Below, in pieces: positions 46,181-58,400 of a DNA stretch of 64,000 nucleotides (positions are counted from its first letter, which is position 1; each line of letters starts with the position of its first letter). Both the position numbers and the translations under genes were made by a program. This DNA is from Nipponacmea schrenckii (taxonomy: Eukaryota > Mollusca > Gastropoda > Lottiidae). The notes beneath the pieces are model-generated. The model did not search any database, was not told the origin of the DNA, and worked only from the letters and a program-made list of their open reading frames with translations. The stretch lies in the NCBI GenBank assembly GCA_030562195.1, contig JAUJPP010000012.1, forward strand, positions 11,780,001 to 11,844,000, written 5' to 3'.

Positions 46181-49100
46181 TAATAATAATAATAATAATA
46201 ATAGTTCACTTATATGGCGCAATTTACTTCTCAGTTTCTATTGCGCCCTCGACCAATATATTTCTGTGAATGAATTATCTAAGCACTATTAAACAAAAAA
46301 GTTTTTAAGTTTTTCTTGAAAGTGTCGATAGAGTTTGAAAATCGAAGTTCAGATGGTAAATTGTTCCATAAAACGGGTGCTGAGTACGAGAAAGCTCGCT
46401 TGGTGATTTCAAGGTTAACAGATGGTATGCTTAAGAATTTATGGCTTGAAGATCGTAGCGCTCTTGATGGGTTTGAAAATTCAATCAGATTTTGAATATA
46501 TGTTGGAGATTTGTTGTTGATTGCCTTAAAAGTTTGTAGTAGAATTTTAAATTCAATTCGTTTATTGACTGGTAACCAATGGAGGGATTTCAGAATTGGG
46601 GATATGTGTTCATATTTCCTGGTGTTGGTTAAAAGTCGAGCCGCAGAATTTTGGATGTGTTGTAGTTTTTCGATTTGGTTTTCTGGAAGTCAATGGAAGA
46701 GGGCATTGTGATAGTCTAATTTGGTTGTGATGAAGGCATGGATTAAATTTTCTTTGACAGTTCGAGTAAGGCATTTTCCTATCTTCGATATTTGCTTCAG
46801 AAAAAAAAAAAGCAGAAGAACATGTGGCGTTGATATGGTGTTTAAAAGAGAGATTAGAATCAATCACAGCGCCAATATTTTTGGCTTTATCCGATGGTAC
46901 AATCAGTTCGTTTTCAAATTGGATTTGTGTTGTCCTGAGTTTAGCAAGTTGTTGCTTTGTGCCTAATACCAGTAGCTCTGTTTTATCAGGATTCAATTTA
47001 AGAAAGTGGGTCGTCATCCAATTGTGAATTTCGGTAAGGTATGACTCGATCTTTTCGACAGATTCAGATTGTGTTGACGTTTCGAACGTGAGGTATAGTT
47101 GAGTGTCGTCAGCGAATAAGTGGGCAGCTAGTCCATGTTGGTGAGCTATATTTGATAATGGTTTGGTGAAAATTATAAATAAAACCGGTCCTAACACGGA
47201 ACCTTGTGGAACTCCACACGGCATTGTCAATTCTGATGATTTAGTCCCAGAAACATCTACAGTTATGTGGCGGTTTGTCAAGTATGTTTTGAACCAGTTG
47301 AAAGCATCTCCTCGCACACCGATTTCTTCCCACAAGGCACTAAGGAGGTCTTCAGTATCGAGAGTATCGAAAGCAGCAGACAAGTCCAAAAGTAATAATA
47401 GAACACATTGCTGTTTGTCCATAGCACGGTAGATATCATTGGTGATCTTTATAAGAGCAGTTTCTGTACTGTGATATTGCTTATAGGCCGACTGAAATGG
47501 ATTGTCCAGATTATTGGTGGATATGTGTGCATTGAGCTGGATCAAGACACATTTCTCTACAAGTTTGGAGATGAAACTTAAATTGCTTACAGGGCGATAA
47601 TTATTTAGAATATCCGGATCGAGATTGGTTTTCTTGAGTAAAGGTCTGATGACAGCATTTGCAAGGTTCATTGGAAAAATTCCATATGACAGACTTGAAT
47701 TGACGATGGCGGCAATGATGGGCATAAATAGGTCTAAATGATCTTTCAAAAACCATGTTGGTACTGGATCAAGTTCACATGATTTTGATGTTGATTGCTG
47801 AATTATTGTTTTTATTTCGGTAGAGGATAATGTCTGGAACGAATGGAACAAAGCTGTTGAAGTAACCCTGTATGAAGGAGTAGAACCTGTTAATAAGTTC
47901 TTCTTGATTGATATGTTCTGTTGGATTTTTAAGATTTTGTCTTGGAAGAAATAGACGAACTTATCGGCTAATGTCTGTGAGGAATCATGATCTGGGAGAA
48001 TGTTACTAAACTTCTGACGATTAAGGAGGTCATTTACGACATTGTAAATTTTCTTCTGATCTGTCCCACACTGCTCAAGTTTATGATTGTAATAGTTTAT
48101 CTTTTTATCCTTGATCAGAGACGCAACTTTCTTAGCTTCCGATTTGTATATTTCCTTATGAACTACCAAACCCGAGCGTCGCCACACTCTCTCAGCTCTA
48201 CGGCGCACTTTACGAGCATTTCTAACTTCCGAATCAAACCAAGGATTGTTGTGATTTACACTGACTTTACGAATACAAGGAGGGGCATGTTTATCGATGA
48301 TGGATGCAACTTCAGAGTTATAGATATTTACTAAATCCGTTGGGTCCGTTAACGCATGGTGAACAAGTTTAGAGGCGTTGATATCATTCACGAAATCAGG
48401 AATGTCAATTTTGTTGTATTTACGATAGGTGGTTTCGAATTGAGGAGATATTTCAGTGATTGAATAAGGAATGGAAAAGTGAATGGCCATGTGATCACTC
48501 AGACAAGCGTCTTTCACACACAGATTACTCAATTGTAGATCATCTTCTTGTGTTAACACCAGATCAAGGATGTGGCCGCGATTATGTGTGGATTCTTGAA
48601 CATGTTGTTTTAAGCCGAATGAACTTAAAATGTCTTTGAAACGTTCAGCAATCGAATCATTGATATTATCCATATGTATATTGAAGTCACCGGCAATGAT
48701 TAGTTTACCATTTTTCAAAATTAAAGATTCATAGTATTCACTAAAGTCAGAAAAGAACTCTGAAATCGCGTATGACGATTTTCGAGAATTTGGGGGTCTA
48801 TAAATAATAACAATTCGCACTGTACCACTGTTTGATTTTAGGATGATTTCAATGTTCTCAAAAGTTTTTTATGTAACTACTTTCTTCTTTTCAATTTTCA
48901 GCTCATTTTTGAACACGATGCCTACTCCCCCGCCTCTACGAGGTCTGGGTGTATGCTCTAATGCATATCCCAATTTCTTCAATTCACTAACTATTGGTCC
49001 ACATGTTTTACTGTCTAGCCAAGTTTCAGTCAGAAGACATATACCACAATTTTGGTCTTGCAAATATTCAGTTAATTTCACATGGTTTTCGTTTAAAGAT

Positions 49101-49542
49101 CTAATATTTATCAGACAAAAATTCAAAGATTTATTTTTCAACTTTCTTCCAGCTCTTTTCCCCCTCTTTGTTTTCAAGGATGAATAAATACCATATGACT
49201 TAAGCAAATCTGTTAATCCCTGTTCACATTGATCACTTCTCCAATTGTTAAATGACTTCAAGGTTGTAGAGGTATATTGTTTAAATACTGAACTCATGTC
49301 AATTAATGAGTAGTTAATCACTGTTGAATTATAAATGTAAACAAAGAAAATCCAAAAAATACAAATAAAAGCACAGATCTTCTGAAAAATTACACTTTTC
49401 TTCATAATTCTTGTTCTGTGTATCTATACAAACGTCCATGCAAAAATATATCCATATCAGAAGTATAATTCATTCACAATTTGGAATTAATCGATAGAGA
49501 TCTCACATGCAGCTACCAAGCGCAAGGGAGACAAATTATTTA
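46181..49542 (-). mobile_element. L2/CR1-like LINE inserted in the duplicated segment
   Basis: The insertion point is exact when compared with copy 1, where gcctgtaataaaaacaatat is continuous. The LINE's 3' tail is (TAA)n next to 46,181, and taataa occurs on both sides. It carries the endonuclease/RT ORF but nothing before it, so the 5' end is truncated or ORF1 is absent. Damage is slight, suggesting recent insertion. Confidence 0.88.
46279..49405 (-). pseudogene. L2/CR1-like ORF2 (endonuclease, RT), one stop and one frameshift
   Basis: The endonuclease shows LINIRSLNENHVKLTEYL, ICLLTETWLDS, RGGGVGIVF, IVIIYRPPNS, LIIAGDFNIHMD and LSDHMAIHF. The RT shows LDPDILNNYRPVSNLSFISK, QSAYKQYHSTETALIKI, LLLLDLSAAFDTLD, GVPQGSVLGPVLF and catalytic FADD (47105-47116). 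A single in-frame TAA (48869-48871) interrupts the endonuclease. A shift at the A-run 46801-46811 interrupts the C-terminus, which in the other frame reads PILKSLHWLPVNKRIEFKIL and ends near 46,279. The word pattern is that of L2/CR1-group elements. The initiating Met is uncertain; MSSVFKQY is as likely as the first Met. Confidence 0.88.
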
Positions 49543-50225
49543 TAATAAAAACAATATGTTTACAATTGGCAAAAACATCTTATGATGAAAGCATAATGCT
49601 CATCAGGACAGCTGATCTGGTTTTTGGCAAATATGTTACATGTTTGGATTTGTAAAACCGAGAAGGAAGAAAGTTGACCGATTGTGAAACCTGAGGGCGT
49701 TAGCCCGAAGGTTTTACAAGAGGTCCAAACTTTCTGACTTCGAAGTTTTACAAATCTAAGCATAACCGAGTAGGAGTGTTTTATCAGACTTATAAACCGT
49801 CAATTGTAAAACCGGTTACGGGGTTTTGATTTGATTGTAAATCCACCATTTAACAATTGTAAAACCGGCTACGGGGTTTTGAATCCATTGTAAAACCTCC
49901 TAGTAGCAATCCGAGGTAATTACACGATTTAATGGAACCCCCAACATCAAAAAGATTTGCCGTCATAGGTTTATAAGTTAATGTATTAACGGGGGCGCTC
50001 AGCTGTGGAGCCAATTTGATTGAGACGTGTCTGGATTTTACGGATGGTTCGTCGACTGTATACCGTAACCCTCGCAACGTCAGTGATGGATGTTCCAGTA
50101 TTCAGCATGTAAATGGCACATTCACGCTAAATGTTTGGCATACTCGGCATTGGAAATGAACGAATTAATAATCATGTAATGTTTTTCTATGATCCTCTCC
50201 TCTACTACCTTGAGATTACAAATGT
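49543..50225. repeat. Duplicated segment, copy 2, right part
   Basis: Matches 32660-33000. It contains about 350 extra bases at about 49,635-49,990 in which ttgtaaaaccgg(t/c)tacggggttt occurs twice and gttttaca words occur in both orientations, perhaps a small fold-back insertion. Confidence 0.7.
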
Positions 50226-50227
50226 AA

Positions 50228-50604
50228 TTTATTTACAGAAATTATATAGAAATTATTCATTCATTGACATTATTTAATTCATACATTTAATATATTTTTA
50301 CGTTGACAATATTTATGTAGAGATTATATTTATACAGAGATTATATTTATACAGAGATTATATTTATACATTTAATATATTTATACAGAGATTATATTTA
50401 TACAGAGATTATATAGATTATATTTATAAAGAGATTATATTTATTCAGAGATTATATTTATACATTTAATAAATTTATATAGAGATTATATTTATACATT
50501 TAATATACATGTAATCTCTGTATAAATATAATCTCTGTATAAATATATTAAATGTAGGCTATAAATATAGATTATATTTATACAGAGATTATATTTATAC
50601 ATTT
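50228..50604. repeat. AT-rich minisatellite, second locus
   Basis: Same unit family as 33180-33895 (tacagagattatatttatac, atttaatatatttatac), again with an inverted stretch (50512-50556). Confidence 0.8.
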
Positions 50605-50955
50605 ATAATAATAATAATAAACTTATTTTACATGGGTCGTCAGAATTAGGCCCAATACACAAGGACATGGTCCTGTCTCACATTCAGCCCATGGGGCAAT
50701 ACATTGGGGAAAAAAAAAGAAAAAAAGAAGAAATCGAAAATACATCTCAATATACAATTCGTCTGAAATACTAAAAATACACAAGTACATGTGTATCAAA
50801 TGGACAGATATATTTTCCGGCGATCAAGTACATGACCACAAAATAAATATACAATCCTCCATGTACAATTTGTTTAAAAATACACTAGTACATGTGCATG
50901 AAATGGACAGATTTTCAACCTACAATTTGTTTATAAAATGGATGTAATATATGTA
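50605..50955 (-). mobile_element. LINE 3'-end fragment, inverted
   Basis: Inverse of 42,000-42,352: (ATA)n tail, then gggcaatacattgg and the 3' UTR tandem units. No coding sequence is left. Confidence 0.8.
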
Positions 50956-51188
50956 AGTAGAGAATTCAGTTATATTTTTATAACCAGTGTTTTTTCAATA
51001 CATTCAAGGATAAGGAGGAACTGTAATCAACATCTATACAGTGATTATTTAAAGGATTTTTAAGTTTCAATTTGTGGTATGCCAGCAAAGGCTTTCTTTT
51101 TCAAAGATGGTCTTGTTTGGTGACGTCATCAACTTGACGACGTCGTAAATATTTTTGTTCTTTGTGATTTTTACTTCAAATTTTCACA

Positions 51189-53218
51189 ATGAATGACAGT
51201 ATTTCGAAGGAACTGAACGATTTCCTGAGTAATTTCTCAGACTCTGACTTTGATAGCGACAGTGAAATAGACTTCCCACATCTAAATTCCAAAAGATCAA
51301 ACTATTCAACTCCATCTCGACCGACTAAGACTTTATCGACATCGACCAGCATTTTAAAGAGGCCCAGGCTTGATTTTTAGGGGTCGTTTTGGGCCTTTGT
51401 TACATTTAAACAGTCATCAGAAATACTCAAGCTCTAAGAAAATCGCAAAATACCCTGAAAAATACCTCAAACAAAAAATTTCACTTTTCATTTTTTTCCC
51501 GTGCTGTACGCGGCTGGTCTCCAGTCAGTCTGAAAATTGTGTGTCCTGTTGAAAAAGTCTACAATTGAAAACGCGTTGTAGTCTATTTATATAGATGACC
51601 GCTATTGCACGACAGGAAGGATAACTCTTTTATTATCAAGACGAACCGTTTTCCAATATGGCGGGACGTTCGTAATTTCTTACGACATTATGATTTTTCA
51701 AACACGGATAATTATGGATACACATGGATTTGAAGGCTCAAATTTCAAACGTAAGCTATGTAGACTATTTCTGATTAGCTAACCAAAAGATTTCATGTGT
51801 TTGAGGCTGTCGGATGATTGTCCGAAACAAATAAAGCCTGGGCCCCTTTAAGTCTAAAAAGGAAAAACTTTATTTTGAACCATCCAGATTCTAATTTTGA
51901 CATTGCAGACTATACACGTTATACTACATCTATAGTTATTTCATTTAATAAGGAAGAAACGTACAGACTTATACTTCAGTTTTGTTCGAACCAGTATTCT
52001 TTATTCAAGGACGACTCTTTAGGCCCTAAATGGCCAAATTTTCAAAACTTTTGATTCGTCCTTGTCTCCTTCTAATCAATTAAGTACTACGTTAACATTT
52101 TACAACAAGAAAAATAAACTCCATGTTCAGGGTACAGACTGTTCCAGATGGATTGAGATTGTGTTTTCTAAGTTTATTCCATCTAATCCTGAAATAGCCT
52201 AAGTGACAATCTGGACAAGATTTCTATGCCCTGTGTAAGGCAAAAGTTTTCTACCGTCAGAACTCAAACTTGTGAACTAAATACCAGTGTGAATGTACAA
52301 ACTGATTTTCCTTTCTGTACTTCAACTTAAAAATCAAAGTGCGGAGCCGCCATAGAGAAGATGGCAATTGAAATTTTGCGACTCTCGGATCAAATCAATG
52401 ACTTAACCAAGAAACTATCTGCGGTCTCAGGTCCGATACCAGTTCCAGTTCCCACTGTTAAACCTACTCAACCTATAAATTTTGATAAAGTTAATGAACT
52501 TATAAAGAAGCAAAACCTTAAGAAGTCAACTAAAGCCATTAAGAAAACTCATGATTTACAAATCGGCCCATTCAAAGATCCATCGCGTGTGCCGAAACCT
52601 TAGTCATTGGAAGTTCTCTCGTGAAGTCCCTTTCTTCGTTACGACTATCAGACAACTTAGGACAATTATGTGTCATCGATACCAACAGTGGATCGACAAT
52701 TAGCGAACTTAAACAGAGATTATTACAATTACTTGGTGAAGCTACGTCTATCAAAAACAGTGTATTCTCTGTCGGAGGAAATGACATAAGCAAGAAATTA
52801 GCAACTTTTCAACAATGTGTAAATGACTATAAGAATTTATTGAAGGAACTACTAACTAACTATAACGATATTAATATATTTGTATGTTCTGTAATCCCTC
52901 GAATTAACCCTTTTAATTTCCAGATGCGGTGCCAAAAATGTAACTACTTTCTACGGCAGTTTCGTCATGACAATAGATGTCATTATATTAATATTTACGA
53001 TTCTTTCATTTTGTAGGTCCCCTCGTGAAGTTTTGGTGCAAGATGGTGTTCATTTAAATAATTTTGGAACTAATATTTTATCTCATATCATTGTAGATTC
53101 GGTTGTCAGACAGAACAGAAAATCTAATCCTTTTATTTATCCTTTAACGTATAACCCACAGGCATTAAATTGTATTTTAAATTCACTTTCAGCAACAGCC
53201 AGACGTCTATCTTACTAA
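51189..53218 (+). pseudogene. LINE ORF1 with SGNH/GDSL-esterase-like domain, fragmented
   Basis: Pieces in several frames: MNDSISKELNDFLSNFSDSD (51189-51380); KRKNFILNHPDSNFDIADYT (51818-52054); MAIEILRLSDQINDLTKKL (52361-52603). The esterase-like part starts with TLVIGSSLVKSLSSL (about 52,598), has VFSVGGNDIS (block III-like GND) and VCSVIPRINPFN, and after a shift near 53,015 ends with SPREVLVQDGVHLNNFGTNI, holding the D-x-x-H pair. An esterase in ORF1 is known for CR1-group LINEs. About 430 bp between the first two pieces (51,380-51,815) is non-coding and may be an insertion. Confidence 0.65.
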
Positions 53219-53222
53219 TTTT

Positions 53223-53523
53223 TTTAATGTATAACTTTCTAAAAGAGCGGGGTCTTCATATTGGTCACTTAAATGTTTGCCATGCGGTAAATGAAAAGAC
53301 TCAAATTTGCCAACTTATTTCAAATTTTTACATTTTTGGTTTATCTGAAACTCACCCTAAGTCGTTTGTACCAGCGAAATATTTCAGTACTCCAAGTTTT
53401 CACTTGCCATTTCGAAAAAATAAGTGTAATAATAGTTCAGCTGGACTTATACTTTTTGTTAAAGAACATTTAAATTGTAGGAGACGGGAAGATTTAGAAT
53501 CGCTTGATATAGAAGCAATGTAA
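53223..53523 (+). pseudogene. LINE ORF2 N-terminal endonuclease fragment
   Basis: Reads GLHIGHLNVCHAVNEKTQIC, ISNFYIFGLSETHPKSF and NSSAGLILFVKEHLNCRRRE, the start of an APE-type endonuclease; it stops at 53523 with no later motifs. The first Cys of HLNVC stands where most relatives have R. Confidence 0.65.
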
Positions 53524-54001
53524 CTGCTGTCAAACAGTCAGTTAATAATAGGGTTATGTCCCTTTGTTTAATAAGCTCAAGGTTATTTCAATTGTTTAGG
53601 AGGCACTGATTTTGGTAATAAAGTGCAACTTCTAATGAGTCTGCGCATTAGCCTTTATCTGATCACAAGAAACCAAGTTAGCAATCGAGCATGTTTTAAT
53701 CTCAAGAAAAGATAGCTTGCCAGGCAAGGTAACATACGCCCACTGGCAGCATTGAATTTGAAAAATAAATTGAGCAATGGCTCAAAAACATTCACTAAAT
53801 GGATATTGAAGTCAAGGGCAAAAACTCAAAAACGGTTCATTGAAAAACTGTCAAATTCACACTTGACTGAGGTCTAATCAATTCCAATGCCCCCACCAAG
53901 TTTCATGAAAATCCTCTGAAAATTGGAGTCTCTACAGTGTCCACAAACAATTGTTGACAGACGGATGAGAAACAGTACATTCGAAATTCCAAATTCCAGA
54001 A
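53524..54001. repeat. Dispersed repeats up to the assembly gap
   Basis: Includes the hairpin-marked end at 53709-53745 (aagatag, cttgcc-a-ggcaag, catacgccca) and, at 53,895-53,955, a block with caagtttcatgaaaatcctc and gacagacggatg, a style of repeat common in mollusc introns (family knowledge, not checked). Confidence 0.45.
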
Positions 54002-54501
54002 NNNNNNNNNNNNNNNNNNNNNNNNNNNNNNNNNNNNNNNNNNNNNNNNNNNNNNNNNNNNNNNNNNNNNNNNNNNNNNNNNNNNNNNNNNNNNNNNNNN
54101 NNNNNNNNNNNNNNNNNNNNNNNNNNNNNNNNNNNNNNNNNNNNNNNNNNNNNNNNNNNNNNNNNNNNNNNNNNNNNNNNNNNNNNNNNNNNNNNNNNNN
54201 NNNNNNNNNNNNNNNNNNNNNNNNNNNNNNNNNNNNNNNNNNNNNNNNNNNNNNNNNNNNNNNNNNNNNNNNNNNNNNNNNNNNNNNNNNNNNNNNNNNN
54301 NNNNNNNNNNNNNNNNNNNNNNNNNNNNNNNNNNNNNNNNNNNNNNNNNNNNNNNNNNNNNNNNNNNNNNNNNNNNNNNNNNNNNNNNNNNNNNNNNNNN
54401 NNNNNNNNNNNNNNNNNNNNNNNNNNNNNNNNNNNNNNNNNNNNNNNNNNNNNNNNNNNNNNNNNNNNNNNNNNNNNNNNNNNNNNNNNNNNNNNNNNNN
54501 N
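54002..54501. other. Assembly gap of 500 N
   Basis: Exactly 500 N, probably a placeholder length. Frames crossing it are not real. Confidence 0.99.
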
Positions 54502-54554
54502 TTTAGCTCGAAAATGTCTTTAAATGAAGACTAAAAAGACATTATATGTATATT

Positions 54555-54790
54555 TTAAAGAGAGGTTGTTACCCTTTAATATGAATGTTCCAACTTTTAA
54601 CCAAGATTTTATGAAAGCTCAAATTATGTCCTTTTAAAGTATGACTCAATGCTTAGAATTTTGTACGAGGAGTCGTAATTTTAGACTGAAAATTTCTAAA
54701 GATGCAAACTTAAAAGACGATACTTGCATTTTTAAGAGTGAGGTTGGAACCCTTTAATATGAATGTGCCAACTTTTAATCTAGATTTTAT
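54555..54790. repeat. Two-copy tandem repeat, about 177 bp apart
   Basis: accctttaatatgaatgt and ccaacttttaa..agatttta occur at about 54,570 and again at about 54,749. The array may continue into the gap. Confidence 0.65.
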
Positions 54791-54800
54791 ATGAACTTTA

Positions 54801-55454
54801 TGTTTTACTTTTAAATGTGTGAAACAGGATTTTGTACTATTTTTTGTTCAATGTACGAAGCGATGAATGAAAATTATGTTGATTCATTGCTCAATTCGTA
54901 TATTCCTGTACTGTACTATTTTTAGATCTAGTTTCAATTTAAACAATGTATCCTTGGCAGTGATTGGTTAAGACGTTTCGGTACATTTGGGCGAGTTGGT
55001 ATCACTATATTGAATCGACGGCTGTGAATGTGCGGCCAGCTTGACAGCTCGAATCGACGGCTACGGGAAAAGGCGGCCAAATTGACTTCATTCTTTAAAC
55101 CACAGGACAATAAAAAATATTTTTGATTGTTTTCCACTTTTATGGGAATTTGCGATAGAAATTAAAAGCGTTCTCAATTTTTTCTAGGCCATTAGATATT
55201 GTTTACCTTGATTTCTGTAGTTTGTCACTGTAATTAGGTAATGTTATGATCTTTATCAAGCTATTGTTCTTTTTAAGTTATCTCTTGAGATGTAGATAGT
55301 CGAGATATCTTATGCTGAAATAATGGCCATTAAATTCGAACGTTGCTGTATTATTGACCAATAGAAACACTGGATTGATTTACTACTTGGCATAAAAGAA
55401 AAAGAACAACATCCGGCTAGATAATAATTGAAGTTAAGCAATTAAAACGTGTGA
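54801..55454 (+). promoter_or_regulatory. Upstream region of UPF3 (promoter not resolved)
   Basis: A more G+C-rich patch (about 54,950-55,080) contains gaatcgacggct twice. A CCAAT word lies at about 55,358 and a TATA-like cataaaag at about 55,391. These suit a promoter for the gene starting at 55,470, but the transcription start is not visible. Confidence 0.3.
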
Positions 55455-55463
55455 ATGGCATAA
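55455..55463 (+). promoter_or_regulatory. Minimal uORF (Met-Ala-stop) before UPF3
   Basis: ATG GCA TAA lies six bases before the main ATG. It counts as a uORF only if transcription starts upstream of it. Confidence 0.45.
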
Positions 55464-55469
55464 TTAGGG

Positions 55470-58400
55470 ATGACAGAAGAAAAAGAATTGTCGAAAACTG
55501 AAGAAAATATTCAGAAGGATGAAAAGAAAAAAGATTATAGCAAAGAAACGGCACTGACAAAGGTAATATGAAACACAAGTCTAGTAGAGTGTAATACTCT
55601 AGTCTAGGCTAATAGGCCTAGTTTGGTCAAAGATAAAATTGAAAATAGATGTCTCATGCAGTCACAACTTCGTCTGCTCTTTCCTTGTTTTACTACTCAC
55701 TTTGCTAATGATAGTGTCTGTTCTTCTCAATCCCTGACATAATATTTAGGAAAGCTGTGAAGTTGTTCTAAGTCAACATTGAGCCTTAGCTTATACAGAA
55801 CTCGACTAGAATGATGGTGTAAGTCATTGTCACAGTTTTACTTTTACTTTATAATGTAACTCTTTACAAAAGGTCAAAAGAGCTAATAGTGTCTGTGATT
55901 CAAGAAAAAAAATAAAATAAAACAATCGCGCTTAAAGTGATACGGTGTCATAGAATAAACATAAAATTTCTCAATATGTGTATATTCATCAGTGAACATA
56001 CCTTGTTTTATCAGATTATAAAATTATTATTATTTATAGAAGGTATATCTTCAAATGAATATGTGCTCTTATTGGCCAAGTTTAAATTTTTAAAATTTTA
56101 TGATCATTCTAAGTTGCAGTATTCCTATTATACTGAAATTTTTTTTAAAGATCCATTCCAACACTATCAGTAGTACGGTAGAGATTTCTTGTAATGTAAA
56201 CAGTATTGTCTGAGGATCTCTCCTCACTTGTATTAAATTGGAACTGTTCTCAGAACACTACAGTACCGATTTTTCAACTTCCTGCAGTTCTGCAAACAGA
56301 TCATTTGAACTCAATTATGGGTGATTATTTACTAATGAGTTATTAGATTTACTGGGAAGTATTCAACACAAACTAAACTGAACAAATCTTTCAGGTTGTG
56401 CTCAGGAGACTTCCACCAACTTTAACACCAGAAGTATTTTTAGAACAAGTATCTCCATTACCATCTTATGATTTCTTCTATTTTGTGAAAGCTGATAAAA
56501 GGTGAGTGGACTGTTGCATTGATATTTTCCCTTAAATTACTTATAGTAACTAGATACTTGGAGACCCAGTCGACTAATGTTGAGGTGCTGCTATCTTATT
56601 TTGGTTCAAACTTCAAGCCTCCATGTTGGCAAGCAAGCATTTAATTCTTTGAGATACCGACTCCAGATGATTCTATAGAATAGAAATAGCAAAAGTTTTT
56701 TATGTAAATACAAATGCATTTGTCAAGAAATAATTTTACATCTCTGTTTCAGCTTGGGAGCCAATGCCTTTACAAGGGCTTATATAAACTTTCTGAATCC
56801 AGAAGATGTATATATGTTTAGAGATAAATTTGATGATTATGTCTTCCTGGATAGTAAAGGTACAGTATACAACTATGTGTATGTTTAGAGTTTATGTGTC
56901 CTGAGATAAAGAAAAAAAGTGGTTAAGCCTATAGTGGTCAATATACTCTTGCCAACTCAGTTTTGTTGAGTGTTACTTAGATTTTATCCTTGTATATTTT
57001 TCAATATCAAATTTTCATTTCAAAAGAGATACATAAGGCTAATGGTTGATTTGGACTGACAGCAAATTATTAATTACATAAATACTGTTCCCTTTTCTGA
57101 TTTTTATCATAAATACTGGATGTAACTTATGTTTCTAAATAGCTTATACAGGTTGGAAATCCCAAATTTGAACTTGCTGGAGTAAAGCAACGCTATTCGT
57201 GATCTCCCAATATTTTTTAAAATTGATATTTTCATCTTAGGGGAGGAATATCCAGCTATTGTAGAATTTGCTCCATTTCAAAAAGTTCCTAAAAAGAAGG
57301 CAAAGAAAGCTGATAGTAGGAAAGGAACTATTGAGCAAGGTATATACTTATATATGTATTAAAGATTCTGTATTGTGTTTCTTGTACAAATGTTACTTGC
57401 TGGTAAAGACCTGTTTCAAATACAGAGAAATGTTGAATTATATTAGCATTGAAATGTTAATTTTAGAATTTATCATATAACCTCCAGGTAGCAGATATTT
57501 CTGTCATTGAAGACAAATACCTCCCTTGATGCCATTGACTCTTCTTTAATAATATTTCTCATTTGTCAATGATCTATTCATTCATTTAGATTCTGAATAT
57601 CAGAAGTTTTTAGATAGAATATCAGACCTAATTTTTATTTCCTCGCACCGATCGGGATTCGAACCCACGGCACCTAGTCGCCTAGCAGACGACAGTCCAA
57701 CTCGCTAACCACTGAGCCATTCACCACCCTAAAAAAGTGGTTTCAGAACTCAGTTTTAACGAGAAGTACTGTCGCCTACACGATTCAAATGAATGTTTTC
57801 TTACACCCGCTCGGGGAGACAGCCATATATCCTGGCACTGGCAGATTTAGATAGAGGGGGGGAAACTACTATCTCGTAGTTCCGGGAAAGCACGGGCCTA
57901 GGAATCAGACCTAATTTTTATTTCCTCCACCGATCGGGATTCGAACCCACGGCACCTAGTCGCCTAGCAGACGACAGTCCAACTCGCTAACCACTGAGCC
58001 ATTCACCACCCTAAAAAAGTGGTTTCAGAACTCAGTTTTAACGAGAAGTACTGTCGCCTACACGATTCAAATGAATGTTTTCTTACACCCCTCGGGGAGA
58101 CAGCCATATATCCTGGCACTGGCAGATTTAGATAGAGGGGGGGAAACTACTATCTCGTAGTTCCGGGAAAGCACGGGCCTAGGAATCAGACCTAATTTTT
58201 ATTTCCTCGCACCGATCGGGATTCGAACCCACGGCACCTAGTCGCCTAGCAGACGACAGTCCAACTCGCTAACCACTGATTTTCCCTTCTAGTTCGAAAT
58301 CGAAGTTTTTAGCAGTTATCAATATATCCTGCATATGAATGCTTACCTACAGTAGCCATGTTCTAATGAAGAATTAGAACAGAAAGAAAAAGAAATGAAA

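Larger units (their letters stand above)
51189..53523 (+). mobile_element. CR1/L2-like LINE with esterase-type ORF1, 3' truncated
   Basis: Frames in order: an acidic N-terminal stretch, a coiled/charged region, an SGNH-esterase-like domain, then the start of an endonuclease. RT and 3' UTR are missing after about 53,523, where another repeat begins. Loss of the 3' side is unusual for LINEs and implies later deletion or a broken assembly near the gap. Confidence 0.65.

Noticed and set aside
46511..48334. Several plus-strand open frames of 66-115 codons
   Set aside because: Antisense shadows of the L2/CR1-like ORF2.
53923..54534. Frame of 203 codons crossing the N block
   Set aside because: It is open only because the 500 N contain no stops.
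57640..57725. tRNA-like sequence with A and B boxes on the minus strand
   Set aside because: It recurs in tandem within 282-bp units, and I see no paired acceptor stem or anticodon arm, so it is a SINE head rather than a tRNA gene.
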